Assembly (NCBI GenBank): GCA_029747585.1
Contig: JAPEVF010000109.1
Span: 43,901 to 107,900, forward strand
DNA: 64,000 nt
From: Pleurotus djamor
Taxonomy: Eukaryota; Basidiomycota; Agaricomycetes; Agaricales; Pleurotaceae
Direction: 5' to 3'
Translations under genes and position numbers: made by a program
Notes under the pieces: generated by a model
Told to the model about the DNA's origin: nothing
Databases searched by the model: none
What the model saw: only the letters and a program-made list of their open reading frames with translations
Part shown: in pieces, positions 21,496 through 33,424 of the stretch
Layout: each line of letters starts with the position of its first letter
How positions within the stretch are numbered: position 1 is the stretch's first letter

Positions 21496-24400
21496 ATGGC
21501 GGACGATAGGCCTCCCCGGCCGTCTACCGACCAAGGTCTGTGGCTCCGAACTGCTCTGGTTAACATGTGAATACTGAGTCGTATACGGCGTACCACAGAG
21601 AACGCACCGTTGCTCGTCGATCCCGACAGAGAGCGCGGACCAGAAAATGGCGGTGCCTACCAGCCAGCCCAACCTACATTCAACGATCGAATGGCCGTTC
21701 TCGCTCAAGAGCCATTGACACCTCTTACCAAGATTTTGCTCATTCTTGTACTTGCATTGCTTCTTTTGAGCTCGGTATGTGTGTTGGCCTTTGTGGCCTT
21801 TGAGCATAAATATTGACACTCATTAGGTCTTCATTGGCTTATTCGCTGGAGTGCAACATAAACTCAATATCGAACGCGGGCGGAATGACGACGGAGGTGG
21901 TGGAGGTGGTGGAGGAGGAGGCGGTGGTGGCGTTACGACTGTACCGACCACAGTCATTGAAACCTCGACAGTTGTCTCAACTTCGACCGTACATCAAACT
22001 GCGCCCGGCACCAGTGTTGCCGTAACCACTACAACCACCACAACTGCAATCGAGACCAGTATAACGACGCGAACTGTCATTCAGCCTACCACTATCAAGC
22101 CTGCGCCGGGACCCATTCCAACTTCCCCGCCTTCAGATGTGCGTACTCATGTGCTGCATGCAAGTTACTGAGGAACTCACCATACACCATGCAGGATTCT
22201 TGTCAAACACCTGAATGTATCATGCTCTCCGCCTCAATTCTGGCTTCGTTGGACACATCGCAGGACCCATGCGAGAATTTCTACGATTTCGCGAGTGAGT
22301 TCCTCTCGTTTCGATCGGTATCTTTGTCGTTCATTGAGTTCCACCTCAGACGGTGGATGGCTTGCTTCACATCCACTTCCTGCTGACAAAGGATCATACG
22401 GAAATTTCGAAGCTCTTGCGCAACAGAACAAACAGCTCATTCAGCAAATCCTTGAACAAGAGAAAACTCCGGCGTACAAGACGCCAGCGTTTGTCAATAC
22501 TCCCTCATATGATGAACAGCTGCTCAAGAAACTCCGGGGACTTTATGCCTCCTGCATGGATGAAAACGCGCTGAATACGATTGGTGCTGAGCCATTGTGG
22601 CAGGTAGCTCACACCGTCCGCCAGCTTTTCTCTGGCAAAAGCACAGATATCTCCGCTGCCGAGGACGAAGACGAAGACAAGCCCGCGGACCCTCGCAAAG
22701 GCCTCACAGCTGCATTGGCGTATCTTCATTCTCGCGGTCGGTGCTTTGTGACGCTTCATGGTCGTCTAACTCACTGCTTGTTGGACTTAATTTAGGCATC
22801 GGCAGTTTGTTTTCATTCGATGTTGAGGGTGATGTTGGTGTCGACCCCAACTTGATGACGCTTTGGTTCAGCCAGCCAGATCTCGGGCTTCCTTCCAAGG
22901 TTTGGTTCACCCTGAAAATTATGCGGAAACCTTTTCATCTCCATTTTTAGGAATATTACGACGAAATATCTATCACCGCCGTGTACCAAGAGGTTATCGA
23001 AGATTTATTATCCGCACTCGCCGAGGAAGACGCTTCTCTCAGGCAGAAAGCATTTGCCCTCAATGAGGACGCTGTCACTGTTTGGCCCCCTTGGCCCTGG
23101 CCACCCTGGGAGGGAGACGATGACGACAAACCACCTTCGAACCAGACCAAAACCCCACGCGAACTTGCTAAGAGCGTTCTTGAGCTTGAGACTGCAATTG
23201 CGAATGCCAGTCTGGATCTGTACGTGTTTTTGGCAATCCTTTCAGGCAGCCGCATTTCTCATTTGTATTGCTTTAGCGACATCCTTTTCCAAGACCCTAT
23301 CGCGACGTACAATCCCATGCCCATCACCAAGCTTACCAGCTCCATTCCTCAGGTGAACTTCAACGATTATTTCGCCACATTCACTCCTCGTGCTTTCCCT
23401 TCAAATGTGATCGTCACGTACACACCGTACCCAGCATCGTTGTCCAAGATTCTGAATTCGACATCACCCGAAACCATTGAGGCTTACCTCATCACTCGTG
23501 TCGCTTTGGAACTGTCCCCGTATCTGGGTATGGAAACGAAGGCATGGAAGGCACAAAGACGTCTATATGAGCTCCTATCTGGTGTGAAAAAAGGTGTCGT
23601 TGGTGATCGTGGTGAATATTGCACGGGCATCGTCGAGTCGACCCTCGGTTTTGCAGCTGGTCGTTTCTTCGTCAATGAGACCTTCGGAGGGGAATCACGA
23701 GAGAAAGGGACGAAAGTGATCACCGGTTCGTTTCTTCATCATAGACGGTCGACTTGTAACTGATTTGTTTTAGATATCATCGATTCCTTTAAAGTGTCGT
23801 TGCAAGACATTGATTGGATGGACAAGAAGTCGGCGAAAGCTGCTGCTGAGAAGGTATGCTCCAAGCTTACACGCGCCCTGATACTTGCTCATACATGGCC
23901 ATTAGGCTGATGCCATCCGTGTCAAAGTCGGGTTCCCAATATCTCCTGACACTCGCGATCCTGCGTCCTTGGCCCGCTACTACTACCTCGTCAAAATTGA
24001 CTCCGGAAAGTTCTTTGCGAACATCTTGAGCGCATCGTTAGTCGTCTTCTCTGTCCTGGAATGATCTGATGCTGACATCTATATAGTGTTAGCGATGAGA
24101 GCAAGAAGTGGGCGAAATTAGGGAAGACGCGCGACTTGGAAGCTTGGGAAATGTACGCTTCCACAGTCAATGCATACTTCAATCCTCCTGCGAATGAGGT
24201 TGGTTATATTCCACCCAAAGTTCAAGGTGATGTAGCTTACCTCTTTCGTTAGATTGTATTCCCTGCGGGCATCCTTCAGCCACCGTTCTTCTCTCAACAC
24301 TGGTCTGTTCTCTTTCCCTCATATTTTCCAGTCACTGACCGAAATAAAGGCCAGCTTACCTTTCTTATGGGTCATTCGGACATGTCGCTGCTCATGAACT

Positions 24401-25297
24401 CACCGTGGGCATATTCTCCTCCCCTTGTATTACACTTTGCCCTAATTCCATCGTAGCACGCCTTTGACTCTGCCGGGCGTTTGTACAACCAGAAGGGCAA
24501 GCTTGAAGAATGGTGGACGAACAAAACCAGCAAGGGATTCCAAGTCAAGCAAGATTGCATCGTCAAGCAGTTTTCTGGTGAGTACCTCCTCTTTCCCTAG
24601 TCTGAACTGCTTTCAACAGCGCCCTATAGAGTATACTATCGATGACGGCCAAGGTGGCAAGGTGCACGTGAATGTAAGACGTCTCTCGTCTCCTTTTTTA
24701 GGATTAACTGACATCATAACTGTAGGGGAACCTGTAATAATCCTTCGCTCGCTTCGTCTAAGAGGAGCACGCAAACTGATGAATCATACTACCATAGGAC
24801 GTCCGGGGAGAACATTGGCGACACTGGCCTAATCCAAGCTTACCGTGCCTGGAAGGCTCAATACCCTGACTCATTGAAAGCTGGAAACGAATACCTCCTC
24901 CCTGGCTTGGAATTCACCAGGTAAGGCAGAAACCATCGCATGCCGCTTTCAAGTTGACCATTCCTTAGGGAACAACTCTTCTTCATTTCCTTCGCCCGCA
25001 TCTGGGCTAGAGCGATGAAACCCGCTGCTGCAGTTCGTCATATCTTTCGGACACTAACCACCCTTCAAAACTCATGACAACCTTTCTCGTAGCTTCAACG
25101 TATACGAACTGATCCTCATTCACCTTCGAGATATCGTGTGGACGGGACTGTCTATAACATTCCTGAGTTTGCCAAAGCGTTCAACTGTCCGAGTACAGCG
25201 AAGGTCAGGACTCGTACCGGCCTATTTTTCGCTGCATCACTGACCATCGTGATAGCTGAATCCTCCGCGAGACAAGCAGTGTATCTTCTGGGGCTAA
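21496..25297 (+). CDS. M13 zinc metalloprotease, type II membrane (neprilysin/ECE-like), copy A
   Basis: Twenty exons sum to 2778 nt, 925 residues: 21496-21535, 21599-21774, 21827-22138, 22195-22294, 22350-22736, 22796-22899, 22951-23219, 23277-23725, 23774-23853, 23906-24036, 24087-24198, 24253-24302, 24350-24404, 24457-24577, 24630-24673, 24726-24733, 24798-24920, 24969-25032, 25093-25203, 25256-25297. A cytosolic tail of about 58 residues precedes one membrane helix (59-83). A stalk with 13 Gly and then a Thr/Val/Pro-rich stretch leads to the ectodomain (CQTPECIMLSASILASLDTS, CENFYDFA). Zinc ligands: HELTH 752-756 and Glu817 in GENIGD. It also has PAGIL and ends CIFWG, like other M13 enzymes. 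These enzymes cut small extracellular peptides; the fungal substrate is unknown. Complete and apparently active. Confidence 0.92.
21894..21933 (+). repeat. GGN trinucleotide repeat coding for 13 glycines
   Basis: A run of GGT/GGA/GGC codons in exon 3 of M13 copy A, just outside the membrane helix. The paralogue has only a few residues here (LGGDGV), so the tract expanded in copy A alone. Confidence 0.9.
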
Positions 25298-25603
25298 GGG
25301 AGGACGAACACTTCTCCGTCCTAATAATAATATCTAGGTCGTTCGTGCCATTGTCTGTATAAGTATCTATTTATTTCTTCTGTGGTGCGTGTTCGAGGTG
25401 CTGGTGAGGCTTTAAGTGACGCACCAATGTTCATCATATGTTTGGTAAGCGTTATCAGTGTCTAAAACCATCGTGTACTTCACCGCAGTTTGGGTTTGAT
25501 TGCACCACCACCACGCTTCACCCTGATGCACAGTCGACATAAATACTTCATTCACTGCGTATGTTATCTCTGTGACTGTCCCCATAACTTGACTCAGACT
25601 GGA
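25298..25603. other. Intergenic spacer between M13 paralogues
   Basis: About 306 bp containing the 3' end of copy A and the promoter of copy B. No gene seen. Confidence 0.7.
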
Positions 25604-28600
25604 ATGGCTTACAATGATAGGCATCCTCGCGGCCCAACCGAACAAGGTCAGTCTGACGTTCCGAAGCGTTTGGTAGCAACAAACCATCATTACCAACAGA
25701 GAACGCGTCATTGCTGGTCAACCAGGACCACGATCGGCCAGGGTCTCCCAGACGAAAAGCTTTCATCGCGGAAGTGATCGAAACACCTTTACCGAGGATT
25801 CTGTTCGTCAGCGTTCTCGTATTATTGATACTAACGTCGGTGAGTACATCAAAGCCCATGCCAGAACCACAATCAGCGTATACTCATGGGCGACTGGTGG
25901 CAACGATAAACTAGGTGTTTGCTGGGTTATTTACTGGAGTCCAGCACAAACTTGAACTCGAACGAGGCCGAAAGCTGGGAGGCGATGGGGTGACCATGAC
26001 AGTCATAGTCACCACCACTACCTTACCCACCACTACAACGAGTACCATCATTCAGCCCACATCTGTACCCAGCCCACTTCCGAGTCCCCCACCTACAAGT
26101 GTCGGTGCAGTGAACCTGTGTTTCGTCAGCCATGTCATTTTGCTAACCTTGTTTCCTTAGGCACCTTGTGGGACTCCAGAATGCATCCTACTTTCTGCCT
26201 CCATCATCTCCTCTTTGGACACATCGCAAGACCCTTGTGAAAATTTCTATGATTTCGCTAGTAGGCCACCTATCTTCTGAAGGACATTGGATTTCTCTCA
26301 TGATATCCCAGACGGTGGTTGGATAGATGATCATCCCCTCCCACCTTACATGAGCTCATACGGACGTTTTGAAGCGCTGTCACGGAAAAATCATCAAGTC
26401 ATACAGAAAATCCTTGAGACAAAGGGCAGACTGGCGCGTTCTGAAACTTTATCCCCTGATGAGCGGCTGATGGAGAAGCTCACAAATCTGTATACTTCTT
26501 GCATGGACGAAAGGGCTCTAAATGAAATTGGTGTCGCACCCTTGCTCAAAGTCGTTCGAAGTATTCATGATCGATTTTCTGGGACATTCAGGGGGCATCT
26601 CTTCGAGGAATTATCGTCTCAAGACACACTTAGAGGGCTTACGGATGCTCTATCGTACCTTCATTCAATTGGTGAGTGGCTTCCAATTTCATCTCTTTCA
26701 TTCTCCTAACTTTCACTGTAGGTATAGGAGGATTGTTTTCATTCGATGTCGAAGGCGACGTTGGTGTTGACCCCAACTTTATGACTTTATGGTTCAATCA
26801 ACCGAGATTTGGTCTGCCCTCCATGGTGTGTTAGCCCCGTGTCATGCCTCTCATTCTCCTTCTTGACGAATCGCACTTTCCTTCAGGAGTACTACAAGGA
26901 GCGTCATGTTACCACGGTATACCAAGATGTCATCGAAAACCTCTTGTCCGCCCTCACCGAACAGGAAGTAGTACCCTCTAGGAAGGCTTCTTTTCTCACC
27001 AATTCAGACGCTGTGCTTCCCTACTGGCCTTGGAAGCCGCCTGGTAAGCTGCCGAAATCCACCAAGCAACTGGCCCAAAGCGTCGTGGAATTCGAAACGC
27101 AGCTAGCAAATGCAAGTCTCAACTATGACCTCGACGATATCTTGTATCACGACCCTCGTGCGAAGTATAATCCAATGCCCCTCACCGACTTAATCAATGC
27201 AATTCCCCAGGTTAACCTCAAAGATTATCTCTCTGCTTTCCTCCCTCATGTCATCCCTCCAAAAGTGATTGTCACACACCCGGCGTACTTGAAGGCGTTG
27301 TCTGGGATCCTCAACTCGACATCCGCCTCTACGGTTGAGGCTTACCTGATCACCCGTGCAGCATTGGAACTCTCGCCATACCTAGGCACAGAAACGAAAG
27401 CCTGGAAATCTCAAAGAAGACTTCTTGAACTACTTTCTGGACTGAAGGAAGGCGTCGCAGACGACCGAAGTCAATATTGCACGACCACCGTCGAGTCGGC
27501 GCTTGGTTTTGCAACAGGGAGATATTTCGTCAACCAGACGTTCAGTGAGGACTCGCGGGAACAGGCCATGAATGTGGTGACTAGTTCGTCTGTTCTCTTG
27601 TTGGACCTTGAGTATCAAACTAATTTCTAACTAGACATCGTCGAGGCCTTCAAATTATCTCTGAATAATATTGACTGGATGGATAGCACATCTGCGCAGG
27701 CCGCTGCAGAGAAGGTTAGTGATTGGTGAATGCATGCATGTGTACAAGTCTCATGCCGCAATTACTTACTAGGCCAGTGTTATTCGAACTCGTGTCAAAG
27801 TTGGCTATCCTTTCTCTCCCGATACCCGCGATCCTATGTCTTTGATTCAATATTACTCCCTTGTCGATATCCTCTCTACAAACTTCTTTGGAAATATGCT
27901 CAACGCCTCGTAAGTACCTGGCTTCATGGACATTTTCCCTTGCTTACTTCCGCCGCCAGTGCCAGCGAGGAGAACAAAAAGTGGGCGAAGTTAGGGAAAA
28001 TGCGCGACATGGAGGCTTGGGAAATGATGTTTCCGTCGACGGCGGATGCGTTTTTCAGAGCTCCTGCTAATAAAGTGCGTGCTCTATCCTCCCTTCCAGT
28101 TGTTGATCTGTACATTTGCTTGAATAGATCGTGCTGCCAGCTGGTATTCTCCAGCCTCCTTTTTTCTCATCCCATTGGTTAGCCCTTCCAGGTGATCTTC
28201 TTGTTATTGTTAGTGACTGACCTTGTCGAAGGCCCGCGTATATGTATTACGGCGCATTTGGATTCATTGCCGCCCACGAACTCACGGTCAAGACATCCTG
28301 TTGAATCAGCCTTTGCCCGTGCTGAAGTGTATCCGGGTTTTTAGCATGCCTTTGACTCCGCCGGTCGAATGTACAACCAACAAGGAAGACTCAAAGAGTG
28401 GTGGACGAACGAGACCAGTGACGGATTTCAAGCCAAGCAAGATTGCGTGTTCAAGCAATATTCCGGTGCGCAGCGCCTCAAAGTTTGTTTGTATCTGTAA
28501 TCGGAATCTGTTATGCAGCGTACACTATCGACGATGGTCGCGGCGGTCAAATGCACATCAATGTATGACATGTGCTGCATCCTCAGAAGTACCTTTGCGT

Positions 28601-29236
28601 TGACACGAGCGCAATTCTTTTAGGGGAACCTGTAAGCTACCCCCCTAACTTCACAGAGACTTGTTCAATTGATGTTGCCTTTCACCGTAGGACATCAGGC
28701 GAGAACATCGGTGATTCCGGTTTAATTCAAAGCTATCGTGCTTGGAAAGCTCAGTACCCTGAGTCACTTAATTCCGGAAAGGAGAAACTACTTCCTGGCT
28801 TAAACTATACAAGGTTCGTCGATCAAACCAATATTCGTGGTTTCAATCTCAAGTTGCACGTCTCGTTTCCAGGGAACAACTATTCTTCATCTCCTTCGCC
28901 CGCATCTGGGCGCGGACGATGAATACAGCTACAGCGGTAAGTTGAAGGTCTTGCCTAAACTCGTTGTCTGATTCTATACCAACACACTCAACTTTATCGA
29001 ACCACCAACTACCTAGATTGAACACCTCCGCACTGATCCCCATTCCCCTCCTAGGTATCGCGTGGAAGGTACAGTTTCTAACATCCCCGAATTCGCGAAG
29101 GCTTTCAACTGCTCGGCCAAGGCAAAGGTGAGTGTCAATCCTTCTTGATTACAATGCTTTTGAAGCGGTAATGAATCGTGTACTCAAGCTCAACCCTCAT
29201 CGACGAAAGCAGTGTATCTTCTGGGGCTCCGATTGA
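25604..29236 (+). CDS. M13 zinc metalloprotease, type II membrane, copy B
   Basis: Tandem paralogue of copy A. Nineteen exons, 2586 nt, 861 residues: 25604-25646, 25700-25839, 25915-26100, 26161-26260, 26312-26671, 26722-26825, 26887-27583, 27635-27714, 27773-27909, 27960-28074, 28128-28177, 28232-28286, 28345-28465, 28519-28562, 28624-28631, 28691-28813, 28873-28936, 29017-29127, 29189-29236. It has the same plan: short cytosolic tail, one helix (ILFVSVLVLLILTSV), a shorter Thr/Pro-rich stalk without the glycine run, then the M13 ectodomain. Zinc ligands HELTH 686-690 and Glu751 in GENIGD are present, and the end is CIFWGSD. Intron positions match copy A except that copy A's intron after ASLD is absent here. 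Likely active. Confidence 0.92.
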
Positions 29237-29514
29237 ATTCAGACCGTCTATGATTAGTGATATATCGCCTTCATTTTCCGTATGCATGAAAATACACGCC
29301 GTTTGACCTTGTGAGTGGTAGGTGCCTGTGCCTCAGGGTCATAAAAATCATGTCCCTGACCTCGTCATCATCCCGGTAACCATTGCCACCACCAGCCTCA
29401 AAGGCCTAGCTTGCCCACCAAACCAAAGTTAAGCATAAGAAGTTAGCGGTGAGCTCTCACCAGACATATCTGCGGCACGGCGCCTTACTTGTGCAATGCC
29501 AAGGAAACCTGATA

Positions 29515-31089
29515 ATGCACATTTCCAACCTTCCGGCAGAACTCCTCTTCATTCTCATCGACTTACTTGATGTCGAAGACCTTCGTGCGTTGTCCGCAAC
29601 CTGCCAGTACTTTCGAAGCATCTGCGCGCCCATATGTATCCACCGATGGGGACTGGATAAAACAGACCGTCGAATCGATTTTCCGGAGGTTTACTTTGGC
29701 CTGCCGTTATACGTGTTAGCCAATGCTTCTGTCATACGCGGCGACACAGCGTACTACTCGATCCACTGCAATTTACCTGGACCCCCTTCAAAGTTTGCAA
29801 AGGTCAGCGTGGACAGGGTCGTCGATCAACTCAATACCTATGCACGGATGTTACGCAAACCCAAGGCTATATCGGGGCTAGGTTTCCAATTTTCCATACC
29901 AATCGAACCACCTAAACACAAGGCAGCCGATTCCATCAATTTATATCCGCCTAACGCCCTACAGTTATCAGACGTTGATCCCGAATGTCTCGCAAAATGG
30001 CTCGAGGCATTTACAGATTTACTTCGAGTGGCCGCCCAATCGTGCGTTATCATCCATTTGTCCATGCCTGGGTACAAACTGGACCTTTCCAACCACACTC
30101 GATTCCCCTTGCCATGGCTTGAAGCACAGCGGTCTATCAGTTGGTCAAGAGTCGAAACACTCAGTTTCCACCTTCCAGGAGAAGTCCTCTACCTACCATT
30201 TCTTGCGTTACAAAACCTCTCGTCCGTCAACGAGGTCCGATTGGATGACCGCTATGGCTCCTGCCTCACGCCGATCGATTACATCCATTTCCCTAATCTC
30301 CAGTATTGTTTCATATCACACTATCCCGCCATAAGTCCCCGTCCAACGGAGGCCTTATATTCATTCCTCTGTCGCCACAAGAAGCTACATTTCCTCACCC
30401 TCTTGACATCACCCACGTCCTCAGAAATACCCATCGGAGACGGTCCCCACTGCGGGGAACCCATGGTTCCTGACTTGAACCGTCTGGACACCGAGATCGA
30501 GTTGGCGACTTGGTTCTTCCAAAACCCTTATGCTCTCCCTAGTCTTCGTGATTTAATCATCACCAACCGAACTGTCTCATCAACGACGTCTGCCCAGCTA
30601 TTCTGGGATACTCTGGCATCATGTCGTGTATCCAAGGAATTGGATTGCTTCACAATTCAAGGTACACCGACGATAAGATGCCTTTTAGGTCTCGGAGACC
30701 GTCCACCACCTAGATTCAACGAGCGACATGCTTTCCGACGAGTCAAGACACTCACACTGACAAGATATATCGGTGATTTTGCCTCAATACCCTCTATCCT
30801 CCTCCACGGTCTTCCTCGTCAGATACCCAGAATATTCCCCTGCTTACAAACGCTTGAGATCACTGAAGCCACCCTTGACTTCTCCGGCGAAAGTAAAGAG
30901 ACGTTTTTGGATGCTTTGGGTGGTGTTTGGTCTACCCTCAAGGTCGGCGCAAGTGTCGTCGAGTATGTAATGCCGAAACCGGTACTCACGTCTTGGAAAA
31001 ATATACCAACCGATATCCCTGTTCTTTCACTCGTCACGCAAGAAACGGAAACGGCCCTTGGATGTACCGCATCATGTGCTATTCAATAA
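29515..31089 (+). CDS. F-box protein
   Basis: Single-exon frame from ATG 29515 to TAA 31087-31089, 524 residues. Residues 1-45 form an F-box (ISNLPAELLFILIDLL, then LRALSATCQYFRSICAP), which binds SKP1 in SCF ubiquitin ligases. The rest has leucine-rich segments spaced like irregular LRRs but no clear repeat. Upstream in-frame sequence has no ATG, so this start is preferred. Expanded families of such F-box proteins are typical of Agaricomycetes. Substrate unknown. It lacks introns, unlike its neighbours. Confidence 0.75.
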   Translation: MHISNLPAELLFILIDLLDVEDLRALSATCQYFRSICAPICIHRWGLDKTDRRIDFPEVYFGLPLYVLANASVIRGDTAYYSIHCNLPGPPSKFAKVSVDRVVDQLNTYARMLRKPKAISGLGFQFSIPIEPPKHKAADSINLYPPNALQLSDVDPECLAKWLEAFTDLLRVAAQSCVIIHLSMPGYKLDLSNHTRFPLPWLEAQRSISWSRVETLSFHLPGEVLYLPFLALQNLSSVNEVRLDDRYGSCLTPIDYIHFPNLQYCFISHYPAISPRPTEALYSFLCRHKKLHFLTLLTSPTSSEIPIGDGPHCGEPMVPDLNRLDTEIELATWFFQNPYALPSLRDLIITNRTVSSTTSAQLFWDTLASCRVSKELDCFTIQGTPTIRCLLGLGDRPPPRFNERHAFRRVKTLTLTRYIGDFASIPSILLHGLPRQIPRIFPCLQTLEITEATLDFSGESKETFLDALGGVWSTLKVGASVVEYVMPKPVLTSWKNIPTDIPVLSLVTQETETALGCTASCAIQ

Positions 31090-31222
31090 GAGGCCGATGC
31101 ATCGTTATCGTTCATTATACCATCTAATACCCTGTCTCAGCCTTGCGTCGTATCCTTATTGATATTATTCCCAGTTACTTCCCTATAAAATCTCTTGACT
31201 TTTCATAGCAAGCTCCCAAGTC

Positions 31223-33223
31223 TTACGCAAACAAACTAAACCCACTCCTCTCTCTAATATCTCTGCTCTTTCCTCTAATCGCCCAAATCCCCCAATTCGT
31301 CTTAACCATAACTCTCGGGTCGAAATCCGCCACCTCCCACTTTTCACTCCCAAACACATTAGGTCCCGGCGTAATAACCCAATCAAACTCGCCCGCAACA
31401 TCCTTCGCTTTCGCCAGTGACTTGACATCTCTCTCTACATCGGCAGGCGAGAAACCCGTGACGAAGATCGAGCATTTGCTAGCAAGCAGCATCGGCATTA
31501 CGGGTCCCCACTCCGTTGGTGATGCGATTTGAAGGAGCGGCTCGCCAGTGTGTTCGTCCACCGAGTCGGGTTCGGTGGAGGGGAAACCAAAGCCTGGCGA
31601 GAACATGAAGAAACAATCCGAGTATGGGTCTAATGAATCAGCGAATTGAGCGTGGGCTTCGGCGTAGTTGGCTTGGATGCCAGTTATGGTGAGTTGGGAT
31701 GTGTAAGGGATTGTATAAGATGGGAGACCATAGCGTGCGATGGATTCGCGAGTGTGTTTGAGACGTTCGATTGGAGCGGGAGTGGGAGGTTGGTAGACAT
31801 TCGGCGTGTAAGATGTTTGGGCTTTTTCAACGACGTCTGTGGTGGCGGCGGGTTCCTCACTTGCTGAGGCACTTGGGGCGTCATTTATGGAAGCATCGGG
31901 TTTCTCCTGTGATGTAGTCGCTGAGGTCGCGCTACCGCTACCCTGTGCTTTAGCTGGTTTTGGCAACGAAACCTGGGGTCCAATGAAGAACAAATGGAAA
32001 TGTGTCGAAGGGAACAAAAGCGTAAGCTGTTCCCAAACGTGCGGAGGAAGCGAAGATTCGGCTCTGGCACCAAGGATGAATATCCTCACTTGAGGTTTGC
32101 CAACAGCGTTTTCTTCTGTTTCTGGAGTTCCAGTAGGGACATGGAGCGTTGTGCGAAGAGCTAATTGGTGAGAGGATCCGGTCAATGTCTAATACGCATG
32201 CTTGTCAATGTAGTTGGGGGATGACTTACCAGCCAACGAACGACTACCCTCGGGTGTAAGCCGTTGATTGTTTAAAGTAAGACCACTGAATTGATGTAGA
32301 GCACCCCCGATGGTGATTGGGTATGTCAGCAATTTACTAGCATGTCTTCTCGAGCGTTCCGTGTCCATCGACGGGTACCCTCGGGTATACCAGAATAAAT
32401 CCCAGTTAGCAAAGGAAATAGCTTCTTCGTAGCCTTGGGGACCTGTTAGAAAGAAGATAGGTAAGTAAGTGAATTGTTCGGAGTTGGTAACGCGTTCATT
32501 TGCACAGAAACTGCCCAAACGAAGCGACGGGATAGAGAGCTTGAACTCACCAGGCAGCTCAAACTCCCTAAACCTTCTCCCACTTCTCAAGTCATGTTCA
32601 TCCTCATTAGCCTCCCTCAGCCTCGTACAATATTTCCTATGCTCTTCCCTATCCTGCAACCAATGTTCCTCCGAGCAATGTGTCGGCCATCCACAATCCG
32701 GACATTCGAATTTAACTGTCCGAGGTGAAGCATGCGTATGGGAGTGTACAGAGTCATGGATATGTGAGTTTTCAATGTCACCCTCCGAAGTCGAATCTGA
32801 GGTGGACGAGGCGGAAGTCGAAGAAGAGCAAACTGGACATGGTGCCAGCTCTTGGATCGCCTGTCCCCTCGACCTCACCGCCTGGAACGGGGATTTTGAG
32901 AATTCGTGGAAGAGATCATCCTCTGAAAGCACAGGCTTTGGTGGTTGGAATTTATCACCGTTTTGTTGGTTCTTTTTATCGGGGGACCGTTTGAAGAGGT
33001 TGAATATTGATATTGAGCGTGTTGATGTTGAAGAAAGGTTGGAATTTAGAACTCGTCTCCTCGTCGCTGAGCCGACTACAGCATCGTCACCATACCGCGG
33101 GAGCAGTGCACGGTAACGCAATGAACAGGTCGAATAAGCAGATGCATATGATGACCCAATGGGTGCCAGACGCGACGTTGAGGACCTGGTTGAATGAACG
33201 AGTACGCGTCGGGAAAGCGTCAT
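31223..33223 (-). CDS. MSS51: MSS51-like mitochondrial COX1 translation/assembly factor
   Basis: Minus strand, exons 33223-32551, 32442-32230, 32160-31223; 1824 nt, 607 residues. In yeast Mss51 activates COX1 mRNA translation and binds new Cox1 in the mitochondrial matrix. The N-terminus is Arg/Ser-rich and fits a presequence. It carries the MYND-like zinc region (CPVC, later CPDCGWPTHCSEEHW and HRKYC), then LREANEDEHDLRSGR and SFANWDLFWYTRGYPSMD, both family hallmarks, and the MSS51 C-terminal domain (VRIFILGARAESSLPPHVW ... ADFDPRVMVKTNWG). A Ser/Ala-rich insertion of about 60 residues interrupts the C-terminal domain. Its start lies 201 bp from the divergent HIS3 start. Confidence 0.9.
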
Positions 33224-33424
33224 CGTTGTTGGTTGTCGTCGTTGGTCCCGATGATGACGACGAACCGTTCGACGTTGTGTGTAACTTGCTACCTCGACAT
33301 CCCGAAATTTCCTCAATCCGGGGTGCCCGCCGTTGTTTATCCCTGTTTATCGACCTTCCCGTCCGGGTCCCTATCTAATCTTCATTTCCTTGCACTTCCT
33401 CATCCACGACCCACTCTGCTGACG

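Noticed and set aside
21894..21933. Gly-codon tract considered as a possible satellite or CRISPR-like repeat
   Set aside because: It lies in frame within an exon of the M13 gene and encodes glycine.
32469..33116. 215-residue plus-strand frame
   Set aside because: Antisense of the MSS51 exon, which has clear family motifs on the other strand.
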